This document shows positions 6,335 to 14,092 of a stretch of 17,446 nucleotides of DNA, piece by piece. Each line of letters opens with the position of its first letter. The first letter of the stretch is position 1. Position numbers and translations under genes: made by a program. Source of the stretch: Bacteroidales bacterium UBA1181. GTDB lineage: Bacteria > Bacteroidota > Bacteroidia > Bacteroidales > Paludibacteraceae. The notes under the pieces are model-generated. The model had not been told where the DNA came from, did not search any database, and was given only the letters and a program-made list of their open reading frames with translations. The stretch covers positions 25,300 through 42,745 of the forward strand of contig DBYR01000016.1 of NCBI GenBank assembly GCA_002310215.1. Direction: 5' to 3'.

Positions 6335-8911
6335 ATGGATTTGCAAAGATATCTGTCAAATGATTCCAACGGCGTTTCCCAAGGAGACAGATTGCCTCGT
6401 GAACTGAAAGCGGATTATCTGAAGTTGGATAGCCGGACTTATGATGATTTGCTTAAGCAGATGGCTCTTTGGGGGGAGAATGTCAAATTCTATGATGACA
6501 GCAACAAAAACACCCAATATAATTGGGCTCAATTCTTTACGGAAATCTTTGACGGTCTTTCGCCTGAAGGCCCGGCCGATTCTTCTGATACCCCAGAACG
6601 GAAGGTGTCGTTGAAAAAGAATCTCCTTCAGAAAATGATGAAGGAAGGGACCGTTCCTCCCCATTTGGCGTTGATTCTGACGTTCTTGAAGTTTTACCAA
6701 GTACAACAAAAGAACTTCAATGAGATTACGGAACGTCACCTTCAGTTCTTCTACCAAGATGTGTTGGGGTTTAAGCCCAAGAAGGGTGTCGTTGGGAAGG
6801 CTATGGTCTTCATGGAGATCGCCAAGGGACAAGATAGTTTGTGTATCCCCAAAGGCACATTGTTTAATGCCGGCAAAGACGCTTCGGGCAAACCCATCAC
6901 GTATGCCTCATCGGATGAATTGGTGTTGAATGGGGCTAAGGTTAAGACTTTTGCGGAGTATCGGGTGAATAATAGTGGGGAAATGATGGTGAATCCATGC
7001 AGATTCTCGGAAAATCCTACAGGAAGCACTCTTCCCGCCCTCCCCGTTGGCTATGGTTTCGCTATTTCCTCCCCTCAGTTTAATGTGGAGGAGGAGGGGG
7101 TCAATGTTAAGATCCAATCGCCTTCTCTTAGTGCGTTTGATGTTTATATTACTTGCTGGTCGGGGTGGGAAAAGGTTGAAGAAGGTAAGGGTATCGCTTC
7201 AAACGAAATATGCTCGTATGACAAGAAGGTGCATGGTGAGGGATTCGATACCAAAGACCCTGTTGTTCGTTTTGTCGCAAAAAACCTAAAAGAGGTGGAA
7301 AAGTATGCCTCGTGGCCGTCTTTGTCTGTCCTTGTGGAAAAAAGCCGGAACTTGTTGATTGAAAACGCATACGGGACTTTCCCTAATAAAGTGGGGGTGT
7401 TGCCCTATGGACCTATGTATGAAAAAAATGAACAATATAAATATTCCCTTAAAGCAGTTCTGAAAAATGGGGAGATAACGGGTGGTAGATCTGATGCCGA
7501 ACCTTCATATACACCAGAAAATACTTTTGACCCGCAACATATTGCCAAACAGTTGATTGAAAAAAAGTCTATAGGAAAAGGCTACGATGCCACTCCTTTC
7601 TCGTTGAAAAAACCACTTGCAAGGGATGTGACGATTGAGTTGCCAACCTATCAATTCCATTTGTTTACACCATGTGGTCTTGTACGGAGCGGAAATTTCT
7701 TTAAAGGGGGAAAAAATCCTGACGGGTTATCCCGCGAATTGAAAAGTCACATGGCAGGAAGTTACCTCCTGATTTCTCTTGATGGCATAACATCTCCGAC
7801 TGTCGTCTCTCTCTTTTTCCAGATGGATTCGACGGCGAGCGGACATAATGGAATATGCCAATGGGAGTATATGGACGAGAGCTGCGAATGGTTCCCGTTG
7901 GGAATCGGGAATGTCCTGAAAGATAGCACCCTTTCGTTAAGTAGAAGTGGCATCGTCTATCTGCGTATTCCTAAAAAAGCCGTTTTGATGGATGGTGATC
8001 TCCCATTGGGGCAGGTCCAAATCAGGGCATTTCTATCGGAATCCCAAGGAAAGATAGGGGTGAAAAAGATATGTACGCAGGCTGTGGAGGTGGAATATAA
8101 TCCTAATTCACAAGGGGTTATGACTGCTGGAGAGATACTTCCCGCTAACAGCATCAAAAAGACGGAGTCGACTATATTGGGTGTGAAAAAGGTGACGCAA
8201 CCTTATGACGGGGAGGTGGGCAAATCCGATGAATCCATTGATATCTTCAAGTGTCGTGTTAGTGAAAGACTACGCCACAAGGGTAGGGCTTGGTCTGGCT
8301 GGGATTATGAACGGATTGTGTTGGAGAAGTTCCCCCAGATTGCCGCAGTCAAGTGTTTGCGGTATACTAATTACGAGGATCTGGCGATACAACCCGGTCA
8401 CGTCGTACTTCTCGTCATCCCTGACCATAGGTACCTTAGCTCGGAAGATAGCGATAGGTTTTCCCCTCAGTTGGACGAATCCCTTCAGTGTAAGGTCATG
8501 GATGAAATCAAGCAGGTAGCTTCTCCGTTTCTTAAGATTGATGTTCACTCTCCTAAATATGTGAGCGTAAAAGTGGAAGCTCATTTGGAATTAAAGGAGG
8601 GGTATATAGATACCGTATACTATAAAACATTTATAGAAAATGAGTTGGTGAGGTATCTCGCTCCATGGTCGGATAATGGTTCCGACGCATTTTTTTCAAA
8701 GAAGAAAACAGAATATGACATAGCTTTTTTCCTCGAGAATATAGAGTGCGTTGATCACGTGGAAATGACGGATTTAAAACTGCATTATTATGAGGAGCAG
8801 GGAACCGGGAAGGAGTCGTCGAGCAAGTCGGTGGAGCAGTTGATGGAGGACCCCCGTGTTATATTCACATCATATAAGGAACATGAAATTGAGATATATA
8901 GCTCTAAATGA
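6335..8911 (+). CDS. Baseplate J/gp6-like protein (Afp11/Pvc11 type)
   Basis: This 858-residue protein is the expected Afp11-type baseplate wedge. The N-terminal part resembles other Bacteroidetes eCIS copies (YNWAQFFTEIFDGLSP; LKFYQVQQKNFNEITERHLQ; FYQDVLGFKPKK). A beta-rich segment begins about residue 170 with IPKGTLFNAGKD, a pattern shared by baseplate J family proteins. Near residues 640-680 is the best conserved motif, in pieces: RLRHKGRAWSGWDYERIV and FPQIAAVKCLRYTN. The C-terminal third (VSVKVEAHLELKEGY, ENIECVDHVEMTDLKLHYYE) fits the family's end domains. It is flanked by gp25 and the Afp12-like gene, as in other systems; the next ATG is 3 nt after its stop. No transmembrane or effector domain is seen. 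Confidence 0.9.
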   Translation: MDLQRYLSNDSNGVSQGDRLPRELKADYLKLDSRTYDDLLKQMALWGENVKFYDDSNKNTQYNWAQFFTEIFDGLSPEGPADSSDTPERKVSLKKNLLQKMMKEGTVPPHLALILTFLKFYQVQQKNFNEITERHLQFFYQDVLGFKPKKGVVGKAMVFMEIAKGQDSLCIPKGTLFNAGKDASGKPITYASSDELVLNGAKVKTFAEYRVNNSGEMMVNPCRFSENPTGSTLPALPVGYGFAISSPQFNVEEEGVNVKIQSPSLSAFDVYITCWSGWEKVEEGKGIASNEICSYDKKVHGEGFDTKDPVVRFVAKNLKEVEKYASWPSLSVLVEKSRNLLIENAYGTFPNKVGVLPYGPMYEKNEQYKYSLKAVLKNGEITGGRSDAEPSYTPENTFDPQHIAKQLIEKKSIGKGYDATPFSLKKPLARDVTIELPTYQFHLFTPCGLVRSGNFFKGGKNPDGLSRELKSHMAGSYLLISLDGITSPTVVSLFFQMDSTASGHNGICQWEYMDESCEWFPLGIGNVLKDSTLSLSRSGIVYLRIPKKAVLMDGDLPLGQVQIRAFLSESQGKIGVKKICTQAVEVEYNPNSQGVMTAGEILPANSIKKTESTILGVKKVTQPYDGEVGKSDESIDIFKCRVSERLRHKGRAWSGWDYERIVLEKFPQIAAVKCLRYTNYEDLAIQPGHVVLLVIPDHRYLSSEDSDRFSPQLDESLQCKVMDEIKQVASPFLKIDVHSPKYVSVKVEAHLELKEGYIDTVYYKTFIENELVRYLAPWSDNGSDAFFSKKKTEYDIAFFLENIECVDHVEMTDLKLHYYEEQGTGKESSSKSVEQLMEDPRVIFTSYKEHEIEIYSSK

Positions 8912-8914
8912 TTT

Positions 8915-11407
8915 ATGGATTCTAACAACGATAATATGATGGATTTAGACGCATTGTCCCCTTTGGATTATGACAAAATGAGGACAATGGGTCTGGAGTA
9001 TATCCAAAAGATCGCCCGTCAGAATTGGACGGACTTTAATTTGCACGATCCCGGGGTGACGATTTGGGAGGCGTTGTGTTTTTCCCTCTCCGATCTTGCC
9101 TACCGCACCGGTTTCGAGATAAAGGACTTGTTGACGGAGTCGGGCAATAGTAGCCCGACATTGGAGGAAGGGGACGGGACGTTGTTCCTTCCGCATAATA
9201 TACTGACGTCCAATCCGTTGACCATTTTGGATTATCGAAAATTGATTCTCGAAAATGTCCCGGAGGTCCAAAATGTGTGGCTGGAACCATATAAGAAGGG
9301 AGAGAAAGAAGGGAGAGAGATGAGTATGATCGGTCACGACAGCGTTTTCGTGAAAGGTTTTTATCAGGTTAGGATCCAATGTGAAGACAACGATGATGTG
9401 AGGAATCGGGTCAAAGTACAAGTGTCTAATTTGCTGAACGAACATAGGAACTTATGTGAAAGATTTCTCTCTTGTGAAGATTGGATTTTCTTGAAGCCCG
9501 TGGATGTGTGTTTCGATTTGGGAATAGAGGTGGAAAAATATTCAGACTTGCCTCGTGTTATTCATGATATATACCAACGTATGGATTCGTATGTTTCGCC
9601 GAAGATTCCTCGTTATACATTGTCCGAGTTGTTGGAAAAGGGGAAAACATACGATGAAATCTTTCAAGGGTATTATACGGGGGAGGAGCAAGGCTTCCTG
9701 GGATTCATAGATGTCGACGAATTGTTCCAATTTAATAATAAGAAAAAGCTATACGTGTCTGACATCATTAATATTATCATGAAGGTCGATGGTGTATGTG
9801 GCGTGTCGAATTTCCAGTTCGTCTTTAAGGAGGATGACGATCAAAATATACTGAAGAAAGAGGTTGATTGTATATCCATTGACGGTGATGAAAGTTATTT
9901 CCGCCTTTCCCCTCTTCTCTGGGAAAAACCAGATGTCAAATTCCGGAATGAAATATCCGTGTGCAGGGGCGCTTTCTCTATTCCGCTTAAGCTTGAAAAA
10001 AAACTTTTGGGGGATGACGAGGAGGATGAGTCTGTGCCGGAGAATAAGACATTCTTTGATGTGCCTTCGATGGAGAGCGGATATAGGAATGTACGGCAAT
10101 ACTATTCATTCCAAAATATTCTTCCGAAATGTTACAAGCTGAGGCGAAAATACTTGGCGAAGAGTGATACTCCACTGGTGAAAGGCCGGTCGAAACAGTT
10201 AAAGGGTTATCTCTCTTTATTCGATCAGTTCATATCCGATTATCTTGTTCGATTGGGTTCCATCCGTGACCTTTTTTCTGTTAAGGAAACGGAGAATGAT
10301 CCTGATGTGTCGTGGTTCCATGGTCTTTTGTCCGATGACGAATTGGATGACATATCCGGATTGCTGAAGTACGGAGAGGACAAAAATAGGTATGCTGCAA
10401 CTAAATTCTATGAATTATTAGCGGGTGACAGAAGAATCGTCAGGGAGAGAATACTTGACCATTTGTTGTCCCGGTTCAATGAGACTTTCCCTGAATATTA
10501 CGAGGGAGTTTCCTACGAGTATTATGAATTGCTTGCTCCCGAATTCGAAATGCTCTGCGAGGCCCTCTCTTCGTCTTCGAATACGACGGATTCCATCTGC
10601 GAAAAGAAGAATTTGTTGCGGTCGTATCCGTCATTAAGCAAAAACAGGTCCCGCTCGACTTTCGCTTTCCCCTTCTTGAATGAGAATGGCGAAGAAATCC
10701 ACGAGGAATATAGACGGAGGGAACTCAGTGGTGTGGAGAGAAGGATTCTGACCAAGTTGGGCATAAACATCCCAGATGTGAAAGACGGCAAAGCGTTAAG
10801 GCAGGAAGGAAACGATAGCGATGAATTTTCCCTGCACATATTGGAACATATCCTTTTCCTCTGCGACAAATCCAAAAACACGTTTTTGAAGATGAGGAAG
10901 GACGCGAACGGCACCGAGGAGGTAGATGATCCCTATTCGTTCCATGTCACGGTAGTCCTTCCCGGGTGGCTGGACTACACCGGAGACCGTAACTACAGGA
11001 TGTTCGCGGAGAATGTAATCAGGGAAGAGTTGCCCGCACATGTCGTTTCGAAAATATGTTGGGTCTCTGCCGACGTTATGCATGAACTGGAGGATGTGTT
11101 GGATTCCCTGTATAACTCCGACAAAAAGTATGCGTCGGCGGAAAACATCCAATCTCTGATGGGCGTGTTCAACAAGTTGGTGAATGTCTATCCTCCTGGC
11201 TCGCAATATTTGAATTACTTCTATTTGCCGGAGACTGGAGATGCGGTGCTCTTGCCGGACCTTTCCGGCGGCTTGGTCGAGACAGAGGTGGTCGCGCATG
11301 GTGAATCGCCTTCATCCTCCGAAGATGACTCGCCTCTTGCCTCTGCGGAACAAGTGGCGGCAATTGTGCAGAGCCTGTTAAAAAGGTTCGAGTCTAAAGA
11401 AAAATAG
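8915..11407 (+). CDS. Afp12/Pvc12-like baseplate protein
   Basis: This 830-residue protein carries the hallmark N-terminal motif of Afp12-type wedges: NWTDFNLHDPGVTIWEAL (about residues 37-54) followed by LSDLAYRTGFEIKDLL. Further on are the YYSFQNILPKCYKLRRKY and GYLSLFDQFISDYLVRLGSI segments (about 390-450). Near residues 675-725 is FHVTVVLPGWLDYTGD, then REELPAHVVSKICWVSADVM, a pattern that recurs near the end of eCIS homologues. The Ser/Asp/Glu-rich tail (about 790-820) may be disordered. Together with the gp6-like protein it should build the baseplate wedges. The start is 3 nt after the preceding stop, with no clear Shine-Dalgarno, suggesting reinitiation or coupling. Confidence 0.9.
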   Translation: MDSNNDNMMDLDALSPLDYDKMRTMGLEYIQKIARQNWTDFNLHDPGVTIWEALCFSLSDLAYRTGFEIKDLLTESGNSSPTLEEGDGTLFLPHNILTSNPLTILDYRKLILENVPEVQNVWLEPYKKGEKEGREMSMIGHDSVFVKGFYQVRIQCEDNDDVRNRVKVQVSNLLNEHRNLCERFLSCEDWIFLKPVDVCFDLGIEVEKYSDLPRVIHDIYQRMDSYVSPKIPRYTLSELLEKGKTYDEIFQGYYTGEEQGFLGFIDVDELFQFNNKKKLYVSDIINIIMKVDGVCGVSNFQFVFKEDDDQNILKKEVDCISIDGDESYFRLSPLLWEKPDVKFRNEISVCRGAFSIPLKLEKKLLGDDEEDESVPENKTFFDVPSMESGYRNVRQYYSFQNILPKCYKLRRKYLAKSDTPLVKGRSKQLKGYLSLFDQFISDYLVRLGSIRDLFSVKETENDPDVSWFHGLLSDDELDDISGLLKYGEDKNRYAATKFYELLAGDRRIVRERILDHLLSRFNETFPEYYEGVSYEYYELLAPEFEMLCEALSSSSNTTDSICEKKNLLRSYPSLSKNRSRSTFAFPFLNENGEEIHEEYRRRELSGVERRILTKLGINIPDVKDGKALRQEGNDSDEFSLHILEHILFLCDKSKNTFLKMRKDANGTEEVDDPYSFHVTVVLPGWLDYTGDRNYRMFAENVIREELPAHVVSKICWVSADVMHELEDVLDSLYNSDKKYASAENIQSLMGVFNKLVNVYPPGSQYLNYFYLPETGDAVLLPDLSGGLVETEVVAHGESPSSSEDDSPLASAEQVAAIVQSLLKRFESKEK

Positions 11408-11498
11408 TCCATCGAGGGCCTGACACATTCTTGCCCGTGTTATAGGATCCATGGCTGGTACATTCATAGATATTGTCAAGATATAAATATTTTTTATT
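11408..11498 (+). other. Intergenic gap before the last eCIS gene
   Basis: This 91-bp gap is the longest between genes in the eCIS block. Its last part is very A/T-rich, giving a non-Shine-Dalgarno leader for the ATG at 11499. I see no TAnnTTTG promoter match. A weak stem (CCTGACAC with GTGTT...AGG, about 11419-11444) is possible but not convincing. Confidence 0.4.
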
Positions 11499-13817
11499 AT
11501 GATACAGAATAAATTCGTTTTCCCTAATTTCGAATCAGGACAGTTTCTGACCAATGTGTTGTTGAACAATTCCTTCGGTTATGTGGAGGAGCAGAACCGC
11601 ATATCCCGTGTGCAACTTATTGGGAAGGGCGTTGTTGAGGGCCTTGCCTACGAATATGCGAATGACACGTTGACCATTAAATCGGGTACGGCCATCACCT
11701 CGGACGGGTTCCTCGTCTATTTCCCTGAAGATAAGAAATATACTTTCGCCACGGACGATAAGAATGTAATCAAAAAGAGTTATCCAGGGGGAGAGGCATG
11801 CGACCAAGCGTTTGCATATTACAGAAACCTTATCGAATATGTGTTTTATGAGGATGAGTCGGTTGCGGAAAAATACGGGCTCACAAGAGCGGCTGCTCCC
11901 ACTAAGGTGTCCGATGCTTATGATGTGGCCCTTGTGGTGGATTTTCATGAGAATAGTTTCATGTATTGTTATCAGTTTACATGTGACCGCACTTATGTGG
12001 AGACCCAGGTCGACATCCGTCCTGTTTTGGTGAAGAAGAACCAATTCCCAGTGCTATATAGACGCTTGGGAGAAATAGGGTCCCATATCCCCAACTTGAA
12101 ACAAATGACTGAATTTGAGTCGTCAGTTAACATTAATGTGCTGTCAGCGCGTACTGCGAAGTTGTGTGTCGAGAATGCCAGTCTTATTTATGATCATTTT
12201 GTCTCGTTTGTTGGTCGTTTCACGGTATACGATGTGGAGTGGGAGAAGGTTTTGCCGAACTATAAACGTTCCAAGTTGCACGAATGTTGGGGAAGGCTCC
12301 GTTCGATAATCGAAGACATGAAAAACATAGAAAATAGTGGGGAGGAATGCCCTCAGTTCTTTCTGCTTTTCTTGGAAGATATGCGCAATGCGATAAATGA
12401 GTTCATCGTTTTCTATAATTCTGTTTTTAGAAGGAGGTATCCTTTCCTCCGAACCGGGAATGAGATGGTCGATAGGTTTGTCGTGATCGGTCCGTCGTTG
12501 TATGGGAAAGAGGAGCCGTGCCATTTTAATCAGTATCTTTTCATGCCTGCATGTGTAGACATGTCGTACAAGAATTCATGCGAAGTGTTGAGCGGATTGA
12601 TTGACAGAATCTGTCATTTATGCAAGGATTTCCTTGGGTTCCGATATGGGCATCTCATCAGGACCCCGGATTTCTCCCTCTGTTGCTCTTCCACGTCGAC
12701 ATTGGGAGAAAAGCCAATACCTTTCTACTACGATAAGAGTAGTCTTCAACCTTATTGGAATCCATTTTCCAATTACATGGATGAATGTTTCCCCCAGAAA
12801 ATGTCTCTCATAAATAAAGAACCAGACCAAATATTGTTCCAGGATTGTTATGGGAAAGATGTCGATACCGTTAAAAGTGAGCTTGTGAAATTCCTTGCTG
12901 ATAAGGGTATAAAGTCGGTTGACGTCGAAACTTTCAGTCTGGGGAAAAGGAGGCTGAATGAAACATATTATGCTATATTAAAGCCTTTGTTTGATGTGAA
13001 TGGGGGAAGAAGGAAAATTGTGGAAACCTATTTGTCGGATCTTGCGACTCTGCGGAATAAATATCCGAAAGAGTTTAGTAGCAGCATTGCGGTGTTGAAT
13101 GAAAGGAACAATAGGGAATATGTTGATGTTAGTACCGTGCCTCATGCCATTAGGAATGGAGTGGTGAAGTCAAATTCGCTTATTAGGAAAAAAGGTACTG
13201 AGTTATATTTAGAGAAGGTCAGTGAATCTTCCGCTCAGGTCGCCGAGCTGAAGAAAGTGCGGGGGTTACAAAGAGAAACCCTATCCTCCTCCGTGGGAGG
13301 AAGTGTGTCTAAGATTCCTGCGTATATCCGAACAAATGCCGCAACCATATTAAAGGTGGCGAAATTCCTCTCCTTCCAAATCACGGGCGATTCGTCCGCT
13401 TCCACGCTCCCTCAGAAAGAAGAAATGAAAGTATATTTGACGCCCCAAATGATGAGCGATGCTGTTAAGAAGGCCCACGATGCGGATTCTGTTTCCGAGA
13501 AAGAATATAACATGTTATCAAATGTGTTGAAGAATGTTACGCGAGATGACTTTATTGCCTTCTATGAATATATACGGGAGTGTCTCGGAGACAAGCAGGG
13601 AGTTGGTTCGGCGAAGGGAAACGTGTTGTACACCAACAAATATTTCGCCTCTTTCCTCGCATTAAAATCCTATTTCGAATTAGGGTATGCGCCTAAATAT
13701 GCTGATGCCTGCTATTGCGGTGGGGCTAAGCCTGAATCAAAAATCGTGTTGTTCTATCATAAGACAGGAAAACAAGGGAAACGTTTTATTTTAGAACTAT
13801 GCATGAAAAAAGTCTAA
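11499..13817 (+). CDS. Conserved-type eCIS protein of unknown function, 772 residues
   Basis: I do not recognise a named family. The first 80 residues (FESGQFLTNVLLNNSFGYVEEQ; NRISRVQLIGKGVVEGL; DTLTIKSGTAITSDGFLVYF) resemble the N-termini of large uncharacterised proteins I recall from Bacteroidetes eCIS loci, where an E-Q-x-R-x-x-R motif precedes a G-x-x-x-G-L strand and a G-x-x-x-(T/S)-x-(D/E)-G-(F/Y) strand. The middle is helical-looking and has a Cys-rich stretch (seven Cys at about 340-375 and 390-396). Residues 455-600 are charged and helical. The last part, about 690-772, holds a Tyr-rich segment and a DACYCGG motif near residue 737. No signal peptide or membrane segment is visible. 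Being last in the block and following the Afp12-like gene, it may be a baseplate periphery, fibre-attachment or tail-length component; that is inference only. Confidence 0.85.
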   Translation: MIQNKFVFPNFESGQFLTNVLLNNSFGYVEEQNRISRVQLIGKGVVEGLAYEYANDTLTIKSGTAITSDGFLVYFPEDKKYTFATDDKNVIKKSYPGGEACDQAFAYYRNLIEYVFYEDESVAEKYGLTRAAAPTKVSDAYDVALVVDFHENSFMYCYQFTCDRTYVETQVDIRPVLVKKNQFPVLYRRLGEIGSHIPNLKQMTEFESSVNINVLSARTAKLCVENASLIYDHFVSFVGRFTVYDVEWEKVLPNYKRSKLHECWGRLRSIIEDMKNIENSGEECPQFFLLFLEDMRNAINEFIVFYNSVFRRRYPFLRTGNEMVDRFVVIGPSLYGKEEPCHFNQYLFMPACVDMSYKNSCEVLSGLIDRICHLCKDFLGFRYGHLIRTPDFSLCCSSTSTLGEKPIPFYYDKSSLQPYWNPFSNYMDECFPQKMSLINKEPDQILFQDCYGKDVDTVKSELVKFLADKGIKSVDVETFSLGKRRLNETYYAILKPLFDVNGGRRKIVETYLSDLATLRNKYPKEFSSSIAVLNERNNREYVDVSTVPHAIRNGVVKSNSLIRKKGTELYLEKVSESSAQVAELKKVRGLQRETLSSSVGGSVSKIPAYIRTNAATILKVAKFLSFQITGDSSASTLPQKEEMKVYLTPQMMSDAVKKAHDADSVSEKEYNMLSNVLKNVTRDDFIAFYEYIRECLGDKQGVGSAKGNVLYTNKYFASFLALKSYFELGYAPKYADACYCGGAKPESKIVLFYHKTGKQGKRFILELCMKKV

Positions 13818-13822
13818 AATAT

Positions 13823-13853
13823 TTTGTGTTTATTGAAAAAATGCCTATATTTG
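13823..13853 (+). promoter_or_regulatory. Bacteroidetes-type promoter of the small RNA unit
   Basis: The -33 element TTTG (13823-13826) and the -7 element TATATTTG (13846-13853) are separated by 19 bp, matching the Bacteroidetes sigma-ABfr consensus. It begins 6 bp after the last eCIS stop codon and points to the + strand, so transcription should start around 13858-13861. Confidence 0.75.
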
Positions 13854-13858
13854 TAATG

Positions 13859-14050
13859 ATCGTCGAAGAAGGACTAGTAGTGGGCTCGACCGCCCCTTGG
13901 AGCTTCCCCGAAGCTGTTTTGCCCGGCAACGACATAGTCGATGCATGCGAAGCGGTGAGGGGGGCCAGAATCGAGGGATACGGAGGAAGGGTCTGTAGCG
14001 ACAGACTTACTTTGACAAAAAAAGGCCAAGTTGACTTGGTCTTTTTTTTT
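13859..14050 (+). ncRNA. Putative structured small RNA (6S RNA is one candidate)
   Basis: This region has its own strong promoter and a strong terminator but no convincing gene. The transcript closes on itself: GUCGAAG (13862-13868) pairs with CUUUGAC (14010-14016, one G-U). Inside are perfect hairpins: AGCTTC-CCC-GAAGCT (13901-13915), CGAC-ATA-GTCG (13930-13940) and GTCTGT-AGCG-ACAGAC (13991-14006). Longer-range pairings such as ACCGC (13889-13893) with GCGGU (13952-13956) are also possible. A product of about 155-190 nt, G/C-richer than the flanks, fits the size of 6S RNA, and the region around the CCCCGAAGC and CGACATAG segments has a 6S-like flavour, but I did not find the diagnostic large central bubble with certainty. 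It lacks the hallmark motifs of RNase P RNA, tmRNA and SRP RNA. ncRNA likely; identity uncertain. Confidence 0.55.
14017..14050. terminator. Bidirectional intrinsic terminator
   Basis: A7 (14017-14023), GGCCAAG (14024-14030), loop TTGA, CTTGGTC (14035-14041, one G-T pair), T9 (14042-14050). The T-run serves + strand transcription from the small RNA and eCIS; on the - strand the A-run becomes a T7 tract, so the same hairpin can end the convergent PgpH-family gene, whose stop codon is 43 bp away. Confidence 0.85.
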
Positions 14051-14092
14051 GTCTTGGCGTCGCATCCCTTGGAATGCGTTCATATAAGTTTA

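Noticed and set aside
1..13817. Reading the block as a type VI secretion system or a prophage
   Set aside because: VgrG and PAAR occur in both, but the phage-type sheath, two gp19-like tubes, CIS_tube adaptor, and Afp11/Afp12-like wedges are eCIS features; no head, portal, terminase, integrase or T6SS membrane genes are present in this window.
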